Counted from the first letter of the stretch, positions 17,701 through 26,036 are shown. The stretch: DNA of 64,000 nt from Candidatus Riflebacteria bacterium HGW-Riflebacteria-2 (GCA_002839435.1 PGYA01000002.1:62001-126000), one strand, 5' to 3'. Translations and numbers: made by a program. The notes: a model not told the origin generated them from the sequence alone.

Positions 17701-19416
17701 GAAGTGGTCAGCCTGATGCAACCGCTCGCCGAGAAAAAAAGAATAGAAGTGATTCTCAAATACCCGCCAGCGGCGCCGGATCAGATTATCGCCGATGGTG
17801 GCCGACTGCGCCAGGTCTTGACTAACCTGTTGAGCAATGCAGTAAAGTTCACCCAGGAAGGCTTTATCATTGTTGAAATCGCAGCAGAAGTTCTTGATGA
17901 AGGCAAAACCGGACATTTCAACTTTCTCGTAAAAGATACCGGCATCGGCATGAGCAACGAACAGCAACAGCAGGTTTTCGAAAAATTCAGTCAGGCCGAC
18001 TCTTCGATAACGCGACGTTTCGGCGGCACCGGCCTGGGTCTGACGATCAGCCAGGAACTGATCAAACTGATGGGCGGCGAAATCACGATCCAGAGCGCAA
18101 CCGGTCTGGGAACCAGAATCAGCTTCAATCTGAAACTTGAAATCCGCCATGAAACACCGACTGTCCCGACAAAATTTCCTGAAAAACTGCGAACTTTCGT
18201 GGCAGGTAACAATAGTCCGGTTGTCGATACGGTATGCGAAATAATAAGTTCCTGGAACATCGACTGCAGCAGGGTCGGCTTTGACGAGCTCCCGCAAATG
18301 ATTAAATCAGAGGCCGACTCAGAGCATCCGGTTGTAACGATCTTCGATTTTCCGCCCGGTGAACAGCTGCCAGAGCATCTCAAATACCAGAAGCCCGACA
18401 ACGTGACCGGCAGCATCTTCCTGATGACTCCGCGACAGCTGGCATCAATAGACGTTCGCGATCAGGATTTTTCGACTATTTTTCTACTCAGCAAGCCGGT
18501 AACTACCTCTAAACTTTACAACGCCATGCTCGAAATTCTGCAAAGGCCTGAGCGCAGACTCTACGAACTCAAAAAGTCAGGCCGTTTCAATACCGTCAAA
18601 TCTGAAAACACTTACGACAGACTCGGCCTGAACGTGCTGGTAGTCGAAGATAACGAGATCAACCAGGAAGTCGCCAAGGGAATTCTCGAAATGATGGGCT
18701 GTCGGAGCACGCTTGCCAGTTCAGGTGCCGTCGCTCTCGAGCATCTTGAGCATGGCAAATTCGATGTAGTTCTGCTTGACTGCCAGATGCCAGAGATGGA
18801 TGGCTTCGAGGTAGTCAGAAAAATACGCGAAAAACCCGAACAGAAGGATCTGCCGGTAATTGCCATGACCGCGCACTCGATGCCAGGCGATCGCGAAAGG
18901 TGTCTGAATTCAGGCATGAATGATTATATTGCCAAACCCGTTGAAGCAAGACATTTGCTTGCAATACTTCGCAGATATGCAGGTAAAGAAACGCCTGAAA
19001 ACGAACTTACAAGCGGAGAAACACCTTTCGTTGTCGAGACGGACGAACCAGTAATGGATGTCGTTCTCGACAGCGAGCGCATCAGGCGCATTTTCGGACA
19101 CAAGCCGCAGTCGCTCAGTCGATTGGTAAAAGCGGCTTTTGCTAACTATACAAATCTTGATAAACAAATTCAAAGACAGATAACGAACAACGATTTTGTC
19201 ACAGCTGCCGCTAACGCGCACACAATCAAGGGTTCTCTCGGCAATCTTGGCGGCAACCAGGCGGCTGAACTCGCCGCCAGACTCGAACAGGCCCTTAAAA
19301 ACAACGATGGCGAACAGGCTGACAAAATCAGAGAACAGCTGAATACGGCCTTCAACGAATTTTTTACCAGTCTTGAAAAGCTCGAAGCTGAGATAAACAG
19401 CCCACAGGTCAGCTGA
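14707..19416 (+). CDS. Hybrid sensor histidine kinase with PhnD-like periplasmic sensor, PAS/GAF, receiver and HPt
   Basis: A 1569-residue phosphorelay protein. In order it has a signal sequence (1-25); a periplasmic phosphonate/phosphate-binding-protein-like domain (about 32-305); a transmembrane helix (about 318-338); PAS; GAF (about 480-650, with a cysteine/histidine-rich insert CYCHDQHQCHRD); two more PAS domains; and HisKA with HEIRTPMNG, phospho-acceptor His927. The HATPase follows with N box, DTGIGM and GGTGLGL. A degenerate receiver-like stretch (about 1158-1290), a true receiver (Asp1358 in LLDCQMPEMDG) and an HPt domain (His1505 in ANAHTIKGS) complete it. The whole relay His-Asp-His is therefore in one chain, and the output regulator must be encoded elsewhere. 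It is monocistronic, with its own terminator. Confidence 0.94.
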   Translation: MLKNRTKFLLFLLLSALFIAKSAFADPVKKEIKIGILTKESIGGWDYEWQETIDFLNKQVKDREFSAVMLAWSELKQAVEDGEVDFVIASPVFNVELGMEEQLTVIATLRRENEKMEAFDNLFGSVIFWRADNKDIKSLWDLRNKTIAAGAINSIGGWLAPAREFAERGIDLRNAARKVNHFIDNNKIIDEVMSGRADFGICRTSSLELLATAGKFNMSDIIYSRELYLHTEDLPFACSTRLYPEWSFARVAHTPANLVEKVALNLLRMSNVDDPKKITWGFPANYAQVHLMMKTLNLEPFFSENSLINLVIKRMRRWLTGLIITMLVLGLLVFYLLRLNFKLHNVTQELNSQRSFLKHLVDSLPDMIFVKNQTGHYLMCNQAFANAFKFTADAISGRSDVEIFGSTPPFLDIVNLPGDKSSVQKLVREIEIAGANTIFGEIIKVSCPLHGLQEPVTIGIIRDISVSYRARQVQEQREKLISGIAEAAHLIVGSESSVDKSMPAALNAIAKAVGADRIGMIRHENFSDKPDGSQPVFRCFSCYCHDQHQCHRDTADMIEAIVKQHYSRLLAGNCIGRSTTEFSGQIIADLVKKGIKSLLIIPVFVHKKFWGCLEVHVLENSRSWLDFELAALELAAEIFGSMIERSNDFVQLVNYRDRLKLALDSAGLYLWEYDFENGENMTPDDLYLNLGYLDREQIEEKRRLGFEILHADDQHLIRNIADAENCQFEVRLLSQNDKYVWHSFIGRNYFDASHVHLRIIGFFRNTSIEHQRDMALRMEEGRNVHALTAAHAASWEYVPEERRFYWSRHIKKLLGYNPEIFSPNIQSVYQVIHPDDLPAAKEAVRKFLVSSKELRFDCRLRHFDGSYSWFVNIGTQVEDPELADYRYYGIIIDISETRLLQENLTEARNRALLASQAKSEFLANMSHEIRTPMNGILGMLELLMATGLDHRQREFAGLIYRSSQSLLGILNAVLDLSKIEAGKIVLEKDDVNLRRLLEEVVSLMQPLAEKKRIEVILKYPPAAPDQIIADGGRLRQVLTNLLSNAVKFTQEGFIIVEIAAEVLDEGKTGHFNFLVKDTGIGMSNEQQQQVFEKFSQADSSITRRFGGTGLGLTISQELIKLMGGEITIQSATGLGTRISFNLKLEIRHETPTVPTKFPEKLRTFVAGNNSPVVDTVCEIISSWNIDCSRVGFDELPQMIKSEADSEHPVVTIFDFPPGEQLPEHLKYQKPDNVTGSIFLMTPRQLASIDVRDQDFSTIFLLSKPVTTSKLYNAMLEILQRPERRLYELKKSGRFNTVKSENTYDRLGLNVLVVEDNEINQEVAKGILEMMGCRSTLASSGAVALEHLEHGKFDVVLLDCQMPEMDGFEVVRKIREKPEQKDLPVIAMTAHSMPGDRERCLNSGMNDYIAKPVEARHLLAILRRYAGKETPENELTSGETPFVVETDEPVMDVVLDSERIRRIFGHKPQSLSRLVKAAFANYTNLDKQIQRQITNNDFVTAAANAHTIKGSLGNLGGNQAAELAARLEQALKNNDGEQADKIREQLNTAFNEFFTSLEKLEAEINSPQVS

Positions 19417-19421
19417 TCAGC

Positions 19422-19460
19422 AAAACGGGGCGGTTCCGAGTTGGAACCGCCCCGTTTTTA
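19422..19460. terminator. Bidirectional terminator between convergent genes
   Basis: A long inverted repeat, ACGGGGCGGTTCC and GGAACCGCCCCGT around GAGTT. It is flanked by an A-run on the left and a T-run on the right, so it works for the hybrid kinase (plus) and the flotillin gene (minus), whose stops lie on either side. Confidence 0.85.
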
Positions 19461-19481
19461 TGCAACTATTTCAGAAACGTG

Positions 19482-21068
19482 CTATTTTCCTGGCGCAGCT
19501 GGACGGGCCTGCTGCTTGCGCTCGACAGCCTGAGGCGCATGCACATGCGCAGATGCTTCCGGCATTGATTCTTCAGGCTTTACCTTGCCAAGATAACTGG
19601 GCAACTCGACACCAGCCATGCCGGCGATATCCTGCAGCGGCGGCAGCGATTTAACAAAGCTCGAAACGAAGTTCGAAGTCGATGAATTGCCGCCTTCGCC
19701 GGAATCCCAGACGGTAATCTTGTCAATCTTGATATTCTTGATTGCTTCGACCTGTTTTTCGACAATAGATTCGATCTTTTCGACCATGAGCAGAGTTGCC
19801 AATGCCCGCGGATCGTTGTTAACACTCTTGAGCAGCTCAGAATAACCCATGGCCTTGGCTTCGAGCACCTTCTTGACGCCTTCGGCTTCAGCCTGATAGT
19901 TGAGCAACAATGCGTCGGCATTACCCTTGGCTTCGATACTGATCTTACCTGCTTCAGCCTGGGCGTCGAGCTCGATCTTGCGCTTGTCGATTTCCTTCTG
20001 AACGATTTCTTCGGCGGTCAGGCGTTCAAGTTCGGCTTTATACTGAGCCTTCTGAATTTCAACCTGGGCCTCGCGCACCGCGATCTCCGCTTTTTTGCGT
20101 GCTTCAGCTTCTTTTACGACGAGTTCAGAGTTAGAAATAACGATAGAGGCCTTCGATTTGTTTTCGCCTTCAATCGCCTCAGCTTCGCGCTGCTGCACGT
20201 AAATACGGCGCTGCGATTCGGCTTCTTTCTCACCCATTTCAGCTTCAGCCAGCTTTTTGGCGACCTGTACCGTCTTTTCGCTGTTGGCTTCTGCTTCACC
20301 GATTACCGCCTGCGATTCTTTCTTTTGTACGAAAATGCGGCGGTCAGCCTCGGCTTCCTTTTCACCCTTGTCGGCTTCGGCAAGGTTGCGGGAAACCTGA
20401 ATGGCGCGTTCGCGGTTAGCAGCCGAAACACCGATATCACCAAGCTGTTTCTGCTGGGCAACATCGATATTAGCTTTGTTAATCGCCTCTGATGAAGCCT
20501 TTTTACCAATACTTTCGATATATTCAGAAGTATCAGTAATGTCAGTGATGTTGACGTTGATCAGATACAGCCCGATCTTGTTGAGTTCGGGCTCGACATT
20601 CTTGCGCACTGATTCAAGAAAGCTTTCGCGATCCTGGTTGATCTGCTCGATAGTGAGCGAGGCAACCGTCAAACGTAGCTGACCAAAAATGATTTCTTTG
20701 GCCATGTCTTCCATGGCGGAAGAAGACAGCATGAGCAAGCGCTCTGCCGCGTTGTTCATTATTTTAGGGTCAGTGCTGATACCAACGGTAAACGTTGACG
20801 GCACGTTAATGCGGATATTCTGCAACGACAGGGCATTCTGCAACGGAATGCTTATCGTCATTGGCGTCAGACTGAGATAGGCATAGTCCTGAATGAGTGG
20901 CCATACCAGCGTGCCGCCACCATGCAGACACTTGGCCGAGCGATTGTCGGCCACCTTGCCGTAAATTACCAGAATTTTATCTGACGGACAACGCTTGAAC
21001 CTCGTCGCCAGAAAAACAAACGTCGAAAACAATAAGGCTACAACTACAGCTGCAACTACCGGCCACAT
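19482..21068 (-). CDS. Flotillin-like SPFH-domain membrane protein
   Basis: A scaffold protein of membrane microdomains. One N-terminal transmembrane segment (about 3-22) is followed by an SPFH/PHB domain (DKILVIYGKV...SLTPMTISIPLQNALSLQNI). A long alanine/glutamate-rich coiled coil follows (about 225-430, with repeated EAEA, EKEAE and RRIYVQ units). The glycine-containing C-terminal tail is typical of flotillin oligomerisation regions. Length of 528 aa fits FloT/YuaG. The start has GGAGGAAAATT upstream. Its ATG lies inside the 3' end of the upstream NfeD-like gene (13-nt overlap), the conserved nfeD-floT pairing. Bacterial flotillins affect membrane fluidity and signalling complexes; the specific client here is unknown. 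Confidence 0.94.
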   Translation of the reverse strand: MWPVVAAVVVALLFSTFVFLATRFKRCPSDKILVIYGKVADNRSAKCLHGGGTLVWPLIQDYAYLSLTPMTISIPLQNALSLQNIRINVPSTFTVGISTDPKIMNNAAERLLMLSSSAMEDMAKEIIFGQLRLTVASLTIEQINQDRESFLESVRKNVEPELNKIGLYLINVNITDITDTSEYIESIGKKASSEAINKANIDVAQQKQLGDIGVSAANRERAIQVSRNLAEADKGEKEAEADRRIFVQKKESQAVIGEAEANSEKTVQVAKKLAEAEMGEKEAESQRRIYVQQREAEAIEGENKSKASIVISNSELVVKEAEARKKAEIAVREAQVEIQKAQYKAELERLTAEEIVQKEIDKRKIELDAQAEAGKISIEAKGNADALLLNYQAEAEGVKKVLEAKAMGYSELLKSVNNDPRALATLLMVEKIESIVEKQVEAIKNIKIDKITVWDSGEGGNSSTSNFVSSFVKSLPPLQDIAGMAGVELPSYLGKVKPEESMPEASAHVHAPQAVERKQQARPAAPGK

Positions 21069-21778
21069 AATTTTCCTCCTTCGTCCCTGTTATCCTTTTC
21101 AACTACCAGAATACCATTATCCTGTATCCATACAACAGTTATCTGTTCACCTGTTTTAATTTCCTCTTTTTTTGAGGAAACCGCGTCGTAAATGCGCAGT
21201 CGGCCATCGACCTCGACCTGAACCTGCCCGGTGCCCTCAGCCGGAACGCGCAGATAAACAGTTCCACCTGTTCCCAGTGCGGTGCCGATTCTGGCGGTAC
21301 CATCCGACTGCAGGCGCCCAAAGAATCTGAACATCTGCGCCAGCACCCAGACCATGACAAAACCGGCCGCAATACCGCCGAGAGTTGCTACCCAGCCCGG
21401 CAGGCCACTGTCACCAATCAACGCCAGCCCGACCCAGCCAAACATCATAAAAAAAGCAGTCAGCCCCTGAACCGATATGAAATGAAAGCTGACATCTGAA
21501 CTGCTCATCTGATGATCGCTATCTGAAGAATCAACCATATCGCCTGAGTCACCTGAATCGGCGTCGGCGACTATATCATGAGAAATGTCGTCATGTACGT
21601 CGTGGGCAATTTCGCCGGCAGCGTCGGGTGCGTCATGGCCGATTTCACCATCTGTGTCAGCTGAAATCAACCCCGAAAACATCAGAATCATCCTGATTGT
21701 AAAAACCACCGTGCCGCAAAGCGCGCAGGTTAAAAAAACTTTTTCGATCAGGCTCATGGCCAGAATAGCTTCGACCAA
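21056..21778 (-). CDS. NfeD-like membrane protein, flotillin partner
   Basis: The protein has an N-terminal membrane helix and an unusually acidic Asp/Ser/His-rich loop (about 38-95: GEIGHDAPDAAGEIAHDV and so on). Two or three further helices follow (100-165). The C-terminal OB-fold domain (about 168-232, GTGGTVYLRVPAEGTGQVQVEV...ITVVWIQDNGILVVEK) is the NfeD-type domain. It overlaps the flotillin gene, as NfeD proteins usually do. The frame begins with TTG at 21778, 9 nt after AGGAGG; an ATG at 21757 has no ribosome site, so I kept TTG. The acidic, histidine-bearing loop could bind divalent metals, which is speculation. Confidence 0.85.
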   Translation of the reverse strand: MVEAILAMSLIEKVFLTCALCGTVVFTIRMILMFSGLISADTDGEIGHDAPDAAGEIAHDVHDDISHDIVADADSGDSGDMVDSSDSDHQMSSSDVSFHFISVQGLTAFFMMFGWVGLALIGDSGLPGWVATLGGIAAGFVMVWVLAQMFRFFGRLQSDGTARIGTALGTGGTVYLRVPAEGTGQVQVEVDGRLRIYDAVSSKKEEIKTGEQITVVWIQDNGILVVEKDNRDEGGKLCGR

Positions 21779-21869
21779 CCTCTGATTCCTCCTCAGCGAT
21801 CTTTACATAAGCTGATTTTACAACAGTAACGCCGCAATGTATAACAGTTTATTTTTGCTGCGCTAAAAC

Positions 21870-21907
21870 GCCTTCGGGCTCCAGCCTGATTGACTGGAGC
21901 CCAAAGG
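21870..21907 (-). terminator. Terminator of the Gln/Ser/Gly-rich protein gene
   Basis: GGGCTCCAG (21876-21884) and CTGGAGCCC (21894-21902) form a 9-bp stem with a 9-nt loop. On the minus strand it is followed by a short GTTTT tract, 50 nt past the stop at 21954. Confidence 0.65.
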
Positions 21908-21953
21908 TGTTTATTTGAACAGGGCCGTTGCCCTGGTTAAAACAATGCTTTGC

Positions 21954-22367
21954 TTATTTTTTGCAGGGCTTGTGGCAGTTTACTTTTCTGAAGTGACCCT
22001 TGGTGTGTTTACCGTTCTTGTCGTAGTGACCTTTTACGAAAGTTTTGCATTTCTTGCCGGTTACAGCTTTCTTAACGGCTACGCCACTGTCTACAACTTT
22101 GTTCTGAACTGCGTCAAAAGCTTTGGTTCCGGCTTTTTTGCCAGCTTTGAAACCCTTTTTGAAAGCCTTCTTAACATTCTTGAAGAAACCGGGTTTATGG
22201 CAGCCACCCTGATTAGCCTGACCGGCCTGACCTGACTGGCCTACCTGAGTTGCCTGACCTGACTGAGAAGACTGACCTGACTGGTCAGACTGACCGGGAT
22301 TGCCGGCAAATGAAGGAGCAGCACACAGAACAAGAGCGAGAACTGAACTCATGATTACCTTACGCAT
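21954..22367 (-). CDS. Small secreted protein with Gln/Ser/Gly repeats and a basic cysteine-bearing tail
   Basis: Starting at ATG 22367 (GGAGG 9 nt upstream) this encodes 137 residues. The signal peptide is MRKVIMSSVLALVLCAAPSFAG. A low-complexity repeat of the unit (D/S/Q)QSGQ or QAGQ (about 22-55) follows. The tail is strongly basic and cysteine-containing, rich in KK, FKKGFKAGKKAG, CKTF and CHKPCKK. An upstream ATG at 22436 would add 23 residues before the signal and is rejected. High Lys plus a flexible repeat suggests binding to a polyanion or cell surface, but I know no family. It is monocistronic with its own terminator. Confidence 0.8.
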   Translation of the reverse strand: MRKVIMSSVLALVLCAAPSFAGNPGQSDQSGQSSQSGQATQVGQSGQAGQANQGGCHKPGFFKNVKKAFKKGFKAGKKAGTKAFDAVQNKVVDSGVAVKKAVTGKKCKTFVKGHYDKNGKHTKGHFRKVNCHKPCKK

Positions 22368-22436
22368 AATAAACACCCTCCTGATAAACTTATTAAAACT
22401 CTTATTAGAATTTATATCGTTCAAACTTGTGAGCAT

Positions 22437-22727
22437 ATTGAAGCAATTCTCATGCCAAAGTCGAATATTTTTTCAAACCCTGATCGGATGATGGTTTTAG
22501 CCTGCCAGGGTACAGCGCCAGATTTTCGGCAATGCCGGTTTTTCAGCACCCCCTGCCAGAATTTCGCCAATGGTACAGAGCAACGGTTATCAGTCAGAAG
22601 CGAGGACACTGAAGATTTTTTGAGAGATTTGAGCGGGCATCACTAGATGGATTCTGCGACTTCGCGCAGAATGACAGATAAGAGTATACTGTCGTCCTGT
22701 GGGCGACTGCGGATAACTCTTAGCGGT
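22437..22727. other. Intergenic region with a short palindrome
   Basis: No gene is seen. The only structure is ATTCTGCG (22651-22658) / CGCAGAAT (22665-22672) around ACTTCG, followed by GACA. It resembles short palindromic elements scattered in intergenic DNA of many bacteria, rather than a terminator, because no T-run follows. The rest is presumably the promoter of the small secreted protein gene and the 3' end of the methyltransferase operon. Confidence 0.4.
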
Positions 22728-23483
22728 TCAGGCTTTGGCTGGTTTTTTGCGGCCGATGGCCATAAACTCGATTTCGTCGAGTTTTAGTGGCCCACGCAGC
22801 CAGCCGCCGGCGCTACCGCCGTAGACCTTGTCGATTTTCAAACCAATGCGGTTAACCATGCGTACAAGTTCTGATGGCGTATAATAACGCTCGATACCAC
22901 AAATTTTCACTGACTCTTCGCCGTCGTGGCCGCTGACCTCATTTTCGAAGCGGCTGCTCAGCGTGAACAAATCTACGGTTCCGGCCGCCACATCAACGTC
23001 GCTGATTGAACGAATCAGTCTGAATGCATTCAAAACTGTGATCAAAAAACGACCATCCGAGCTCAGGGCTTCTGCCATATTGGCAAAAATCGCCATGTCA
23101 CGGCTCCAGATATCGTCGTCATCGTCAAACAGGCAGAGCGCACCTTCACACAAGGAAAGAACCGCATCATACTGTTTTGAAGCAGTGAAATTCTGGGCGG
23201 CACATTCGACGAATTCGACCTGCACGTCGGCTTCTTTTGCGTTTTTTCGAGCCATAGCCAGCATTCCCGACGAGATATCGACGCCGGTGAGATTGAAACC
23301 ACGGCGCGCCAGTTCGATTGCATGGCGACCGCTGCCGCAGCCGATGTCAAGAATGCTGGCACCTGCTTTCAGTTCGAGCTCTTCGATGATGAAATCGACT
23401 TCTGCAACTGTGTTGAGTGTAAAAACCTCGCGCTCATAACGGTCAGCAACCTTATCAAAAAACGCTTTCCAGACCCCGCTCAC
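22728..23483 (-). CDS. SAM-dependent class I methyltransferase
   Basis: A Rossmann-fold methyltransferase of 251 residues. Motif I is ILDIGCGSGRHAIELARRG (about 40-58), with the acidic GVDIS of motif II after it. A C-terminal beta segment carries FMAIGRKKP. The substrate is unknown; YGGSAGGW near the C-terminus is typical of broad 'methyltransferase domain 25' proteins. It starts with GTG at 23483, overlapping the stop of the upstream membrane-protein gene by 4 nt (GTGA). It is the last gene of a four-gene minus-strand operon with U32 peptidase, GNAT and membrane protein. Confidence 0.9.
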   Translation of the reverse strand: MSGVWKAFFDKVADRYEREVFTLNTVAEVDFIIEELELKAGASILDIGCGSGRHAIELARRGFNLTGVDISSGMLAMARKNAKEADVQVEFVECAAQNFTASKQYDAVLSLCEGALCLFDDDDDIWSRDMAIFANMAEALSSDGRFLITVLNAFRLIRSISDVDVAAGTVDLFTLSSRFENEVSGHDGEESVKICGIERYYTPSELVRMVNRIGLKIDKVYGGSAGGWLRGPLKLDEIEFMAIGRKKPAKA

Positions 23484-24223
23484 TGCTTTTTGCCAGCCTT
23501 TTTCAGGTCAGCAAAGAAATCGAGCAGTTCCTGCTTGACCGCGGCAGTGCGGTCGAAGCCGGCATCAGGCAAAGGCAGACTGTTTTCGTTACAGATTTTA
23601 CGCATCTGATCGAGGCTGGCAGCTTTGTCTTCCGGGGTCAGCGTTTTTTTAAGCCGGCGCGAGCTTGTGGTTATGCGACCTTTACCGTCTTTGCTTTCAA
23701 CGGTCTCAGTATAGCGCTCTACCAGAACGGCCGTAAGCGATGCCGCCTGATCTTTTGACACCTTTTTATTCATAAATCCAAGAATCAAACGATCTACCAG
23801 CTCAGCCGGTTCTCTGGCTGCTTCAGATTCTGGAGTTTCAGCTGTTTCAGCAGCTTCGACACCCTCGCTGCCAGGCTTTTCAGCTTGCTCGTAATTCTGG
23901 CGATAAAAAGCCAGCAGCATCGCCTGGTTGTGCAGGTTATTTTCCAGTTTCTGGCCGGTTTGTGTCATTACTTCAAGCAGACCAATCTCACCCGACCGGA
24001 TCTTTTCGGCGACCTCAGCTGCGGCGCGGTTGAGTTCCTCGCGGTCGGCATCGGCAAACGCCAGCTCGGTAAGCTTGTCAACCGTGTGCAGCAAGCCACT
24101 TGCGGCGAACTCAACTCCCTTGTCATGGATAAATCCAACGCCCATATAGCCGCCAACAATTATTGCGACTACCACCACAAAACATCCGCAGCCGAGACAG
24201 CCACAGCAATTCTTTTTGTTCAT
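23480..24223 (-). CDS. Cysteine-rich membrane-anchored protein, unknown
   Basis: I take ATG 24223 as the start (AAAGGAAT 7 nt upstream); the longer frame to 24280 lacks a ribosome site. The 247-residue product begins KKNCCGCLGCGCF directly before one transmembrane helix (VVVVAIIVGGYMGVGF), so a cluster of five cysteines sits at the cytoplasmic membrane face. The rest is helical, with an acidic Glu/Ala/Pro linker (about 118-145) between two charged helical regions. The cysteine cluster could bind a metal or be acylated. No family is recognised. It sits between GNAT (13-nt gap) and methyltransferase (4-nt overlap). Confidence 0.8.
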   Translation of the reverse strand: MNKKNCCGCLGCGCFVVVVAIIVGGYMGVGFIHDKGVEFAASGLLHTVDKLTELAFADADREELNRAAAEVAEKIRSGEIGLLEVMTQTGQKLENNLHNQAMLLAFYRQNYEQAEKPGSEGVEAAETAETPESEAAREPAELVDRLILGFMNKKVSKDQAASLTAVLVERYTETVESKDGKGRITTSSRRLKKTLTPEDKAASLDQMRKICNENSLPLPDAGFDRTAAVKQELLDFFADLKKAGKKQ

Positions 24224-24236
24224 CGCCAGATTCCTT

Positions 24237-24680
24237 TCAGTAAAGATCCTTCTGCATCCTGTAATGTTGGATCTTGCCAAACAACAGGTAACTGTCTGCT
24301 GTCACATTATAACCCAGTATGAGATAAAAACCCACAGCATTCTGCCGCGCATCGAGAACCAACCGGGCAGCGCCAAGTTCGCGGGCCTTCTCTTCAAGAA
24401 ACTCGACGACACGCCGACCGAGGCCTCGGCCGTGACAGTCCGGGGCTACCGCCATATAGCGGATCTGGGCTTCTTCATGGCTGTTCATCTGCAGGCGACC
24501 GACACCGATCACGCGACCGTCAGCAACCACGGCACAATGTTCAGTCTCGCCATCTTGCTCATCACGTTCGCTGCCCTCAGGCTCACCCCAGGGCTGACGC
24601 AGCACTGACCAGCGTAGATGGTAATATTGCTGCCATTCTTCATCGGTTTGCGGGCACCTTACCTGCAATTCTTCGCTCAT
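24237..24680 (-). CDS. GNAT-family N-acetyltransferase
   Basis: A 147-residue acetyltransferase that transfers an acetyl group from acetyl-CoA. The core is visible: beta strands around AVVADGRVIGVGRLQ, then IRYMAVAPDCHGRGLGRRVVEFLEE with the Q/R-x-x-G-x-G/A CoA pyrophosphate loop as HGRGLG. LVLDARQNAVGFYLILGY, the usual A..N...FY...GF ending, follows. The N-terminal LRWSVLRQPWG is shared with a GNAT subgroup often annotated YjcF/ElaA-like. The ATG touches the stop of the U32 peptidase gene with no gap. Substrate unknown. Confidence 0.92.
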   Translation of the reverse strand: MSEELQVRCPQTDEEWQQYYHLRWSVLRQPWGEPEGSERDEQDGETEHCAVVADGRVIGVGRLQMNSHEEAQIRYMAVAPDCHGRGLGRRVVEFLEEKARELGAARLVLDARQNAVGFYLILGYNVTADSYLLFGKIQHYRMQKDLY

Positions 24681-25970
24681 TTACTGCCTCGCATTTTCAA
24701 CTTCATCGACCGGAACCATCATATAGACCTGATCGTTCTCTCTTACCACCTGCGCCAGCCGAACGCCTACCAGACTATTCTTTTCGGCACGCGCAACCGG
24801 CTTGAACGCTTCTTCGATCGACTCGACCTCCTGCGTTAAAACGCCGGTAGCGTTGCCCTGAAACATCAGTTCGGCGCCACAGACAAAGCCTGCTCCTTCG
24901 ACCTTGATTTCGGCAACCATAACCTTTTTGAAAAAGTTGGTCACCACACCGACGTAAACCTTGCGATGCGTAGCTTTTGAGCCGTTACCGCCGCTCCAAT
25001 CACCGATCTGGCGACCAAAATAAAAGCCATCGGAAAATCCACGGTGAAAAACCGCATCGAGCCGCCGCATCAGCTCTTCTTTGAGTTTATCTGAGCGCGC
25101 AACAAAATCAGCATCGCCATGACAAGCGAAATAAAAGTCAATGTAAGCACGGTAACAGGCGGTTGCTTCGCTCACATATTCTGGGCTGCGGCCACGGCCT
25201 TCGATCTTGAGACTGTCGATGCCAGCGGCCACAAGTTTGTCCAGGAAAGGCAGAGTGCAAAGATCGCGAGGGCTCATGACATAGTCCTGGCCAATGAGAA
25301 ATTCTTTGCCATCGCGCAGATCACGTATTTCGTATTCGCGCCGGCATGGCTGCCGGCATTCGCCGCGGTTAGCTGACTGGTTAAAAGCAAACTGCGACAT
25401 AAAACAGCGACCGCTGACCGAAACACACATGGCACCATGCGCGAAGACCTCTATTTCGATGCGTTCAGCCTCTTCGCCGAGTTGCGCCAACAGATTGCGC
25501 CTGATCGACACAATTTCGTCAAGAGTGCATTCGCGCGCCAGCACAAAGCGTTTCACGCCAAAATGTCGATAAAGAAAAGCCAGCGCAGCTGAGTTGGCTA
25601 CCGACATCTGGGTTGAGACAAAGGCTGCGATACCATGGCGCAGCGCCATATCGAGTATGGCAAAATCCCAGCAGATAACGGCATCGATACCGGCCGCGGC
25701 CGCTTGCTCAATCAGGGTTTCTGCCAGTTCAAGCTCGCTGTTATAGACAATTGTATTCATCGCCAGGTAGGCCTTGGCACCATATTCGCGACATAGCCCG
25801 GCAATTTCAGGCATTTCGCTGGCTGAAAAATTTCTGGCGCTGGCACGCATGTTCATCGAAACGACACCAAAATAGACGGCATCGGCGCCGGCCTGCAGGG
25901 CAGCGCGCAGACTGACCATATCGCCAGCTGGCGCCATCAGCTCAGGTTTTCGTATATCTGAAACAGTCAT
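24681..25970 (-). CDS. Peptidase U32 family protein (TrhP/YhbU-like)
   Basis: A member of the U32 'collagenase-like' family, now tied mainly to tRNA hydroxylation (TrhP/YegQ) or ubiquinone oxygen-independent hydroxylation (UbiU/V). Signatures are ELMAPAGD at the N-terminus, AGADAVYFG and EVFAHGAMCVSVSGRCFMS. The cysteine pattern C...NRGECRQPCRREY can hold an Fe-S cluster. YVMSPRDLC...GIDSLKIEGRGRSPEYV completes the core. Length is about 429 aa. I prefer ATG 25970, which has AAAGG at 6 nt, over ATG 25976, which abuts it. It heads the four-gene operon. A tRNA-modifying role is the best guess. Confidence 0.9.
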   Translation of the reverse strand: MTVSDIRKPELMAPAGDMVSLRAALQAGADAVYFGVVSMNMRASARNFSASEMPEIAGLCREYGAKAYLAMNTIVYNSELELAETLIEQAAAAGIDAVICWDFAILDMALRHGIAAFVSTQMSVANSAALAFLYRHFGVKRFVLARECTLDEIVSIRRNLLAQLGEEAERIEIEVFAHGAMCVSVSGRCFMSQFAFNQSANRGECRQPCRREYEIRDLRDGKEFLIGQDYVMSPRDLCTLPFLDKLVAAGIDSLKIEGRGRSPEYVSEATACYRAYIDFYFACHGDADFVARSDKLKEELMRRLDAVFHRGFSDGFYFGRQIGDWSGGNGSKATHRKVYVGVVTNFFKKVMVAEIKVEGAGFVCGAELMFQGNATGVLTQEVESIEEAFKPVARAEKNSLVGVRLAQVVRENDQVYMMVPVDEVENARQ

Positions 25971-26036
25971 TGGCATCCTTTCAGCAGCCTGTCGTAAGCA
26001 TGGTTTTGCAAAGAAGAAGATATCATAAGAGCGATT

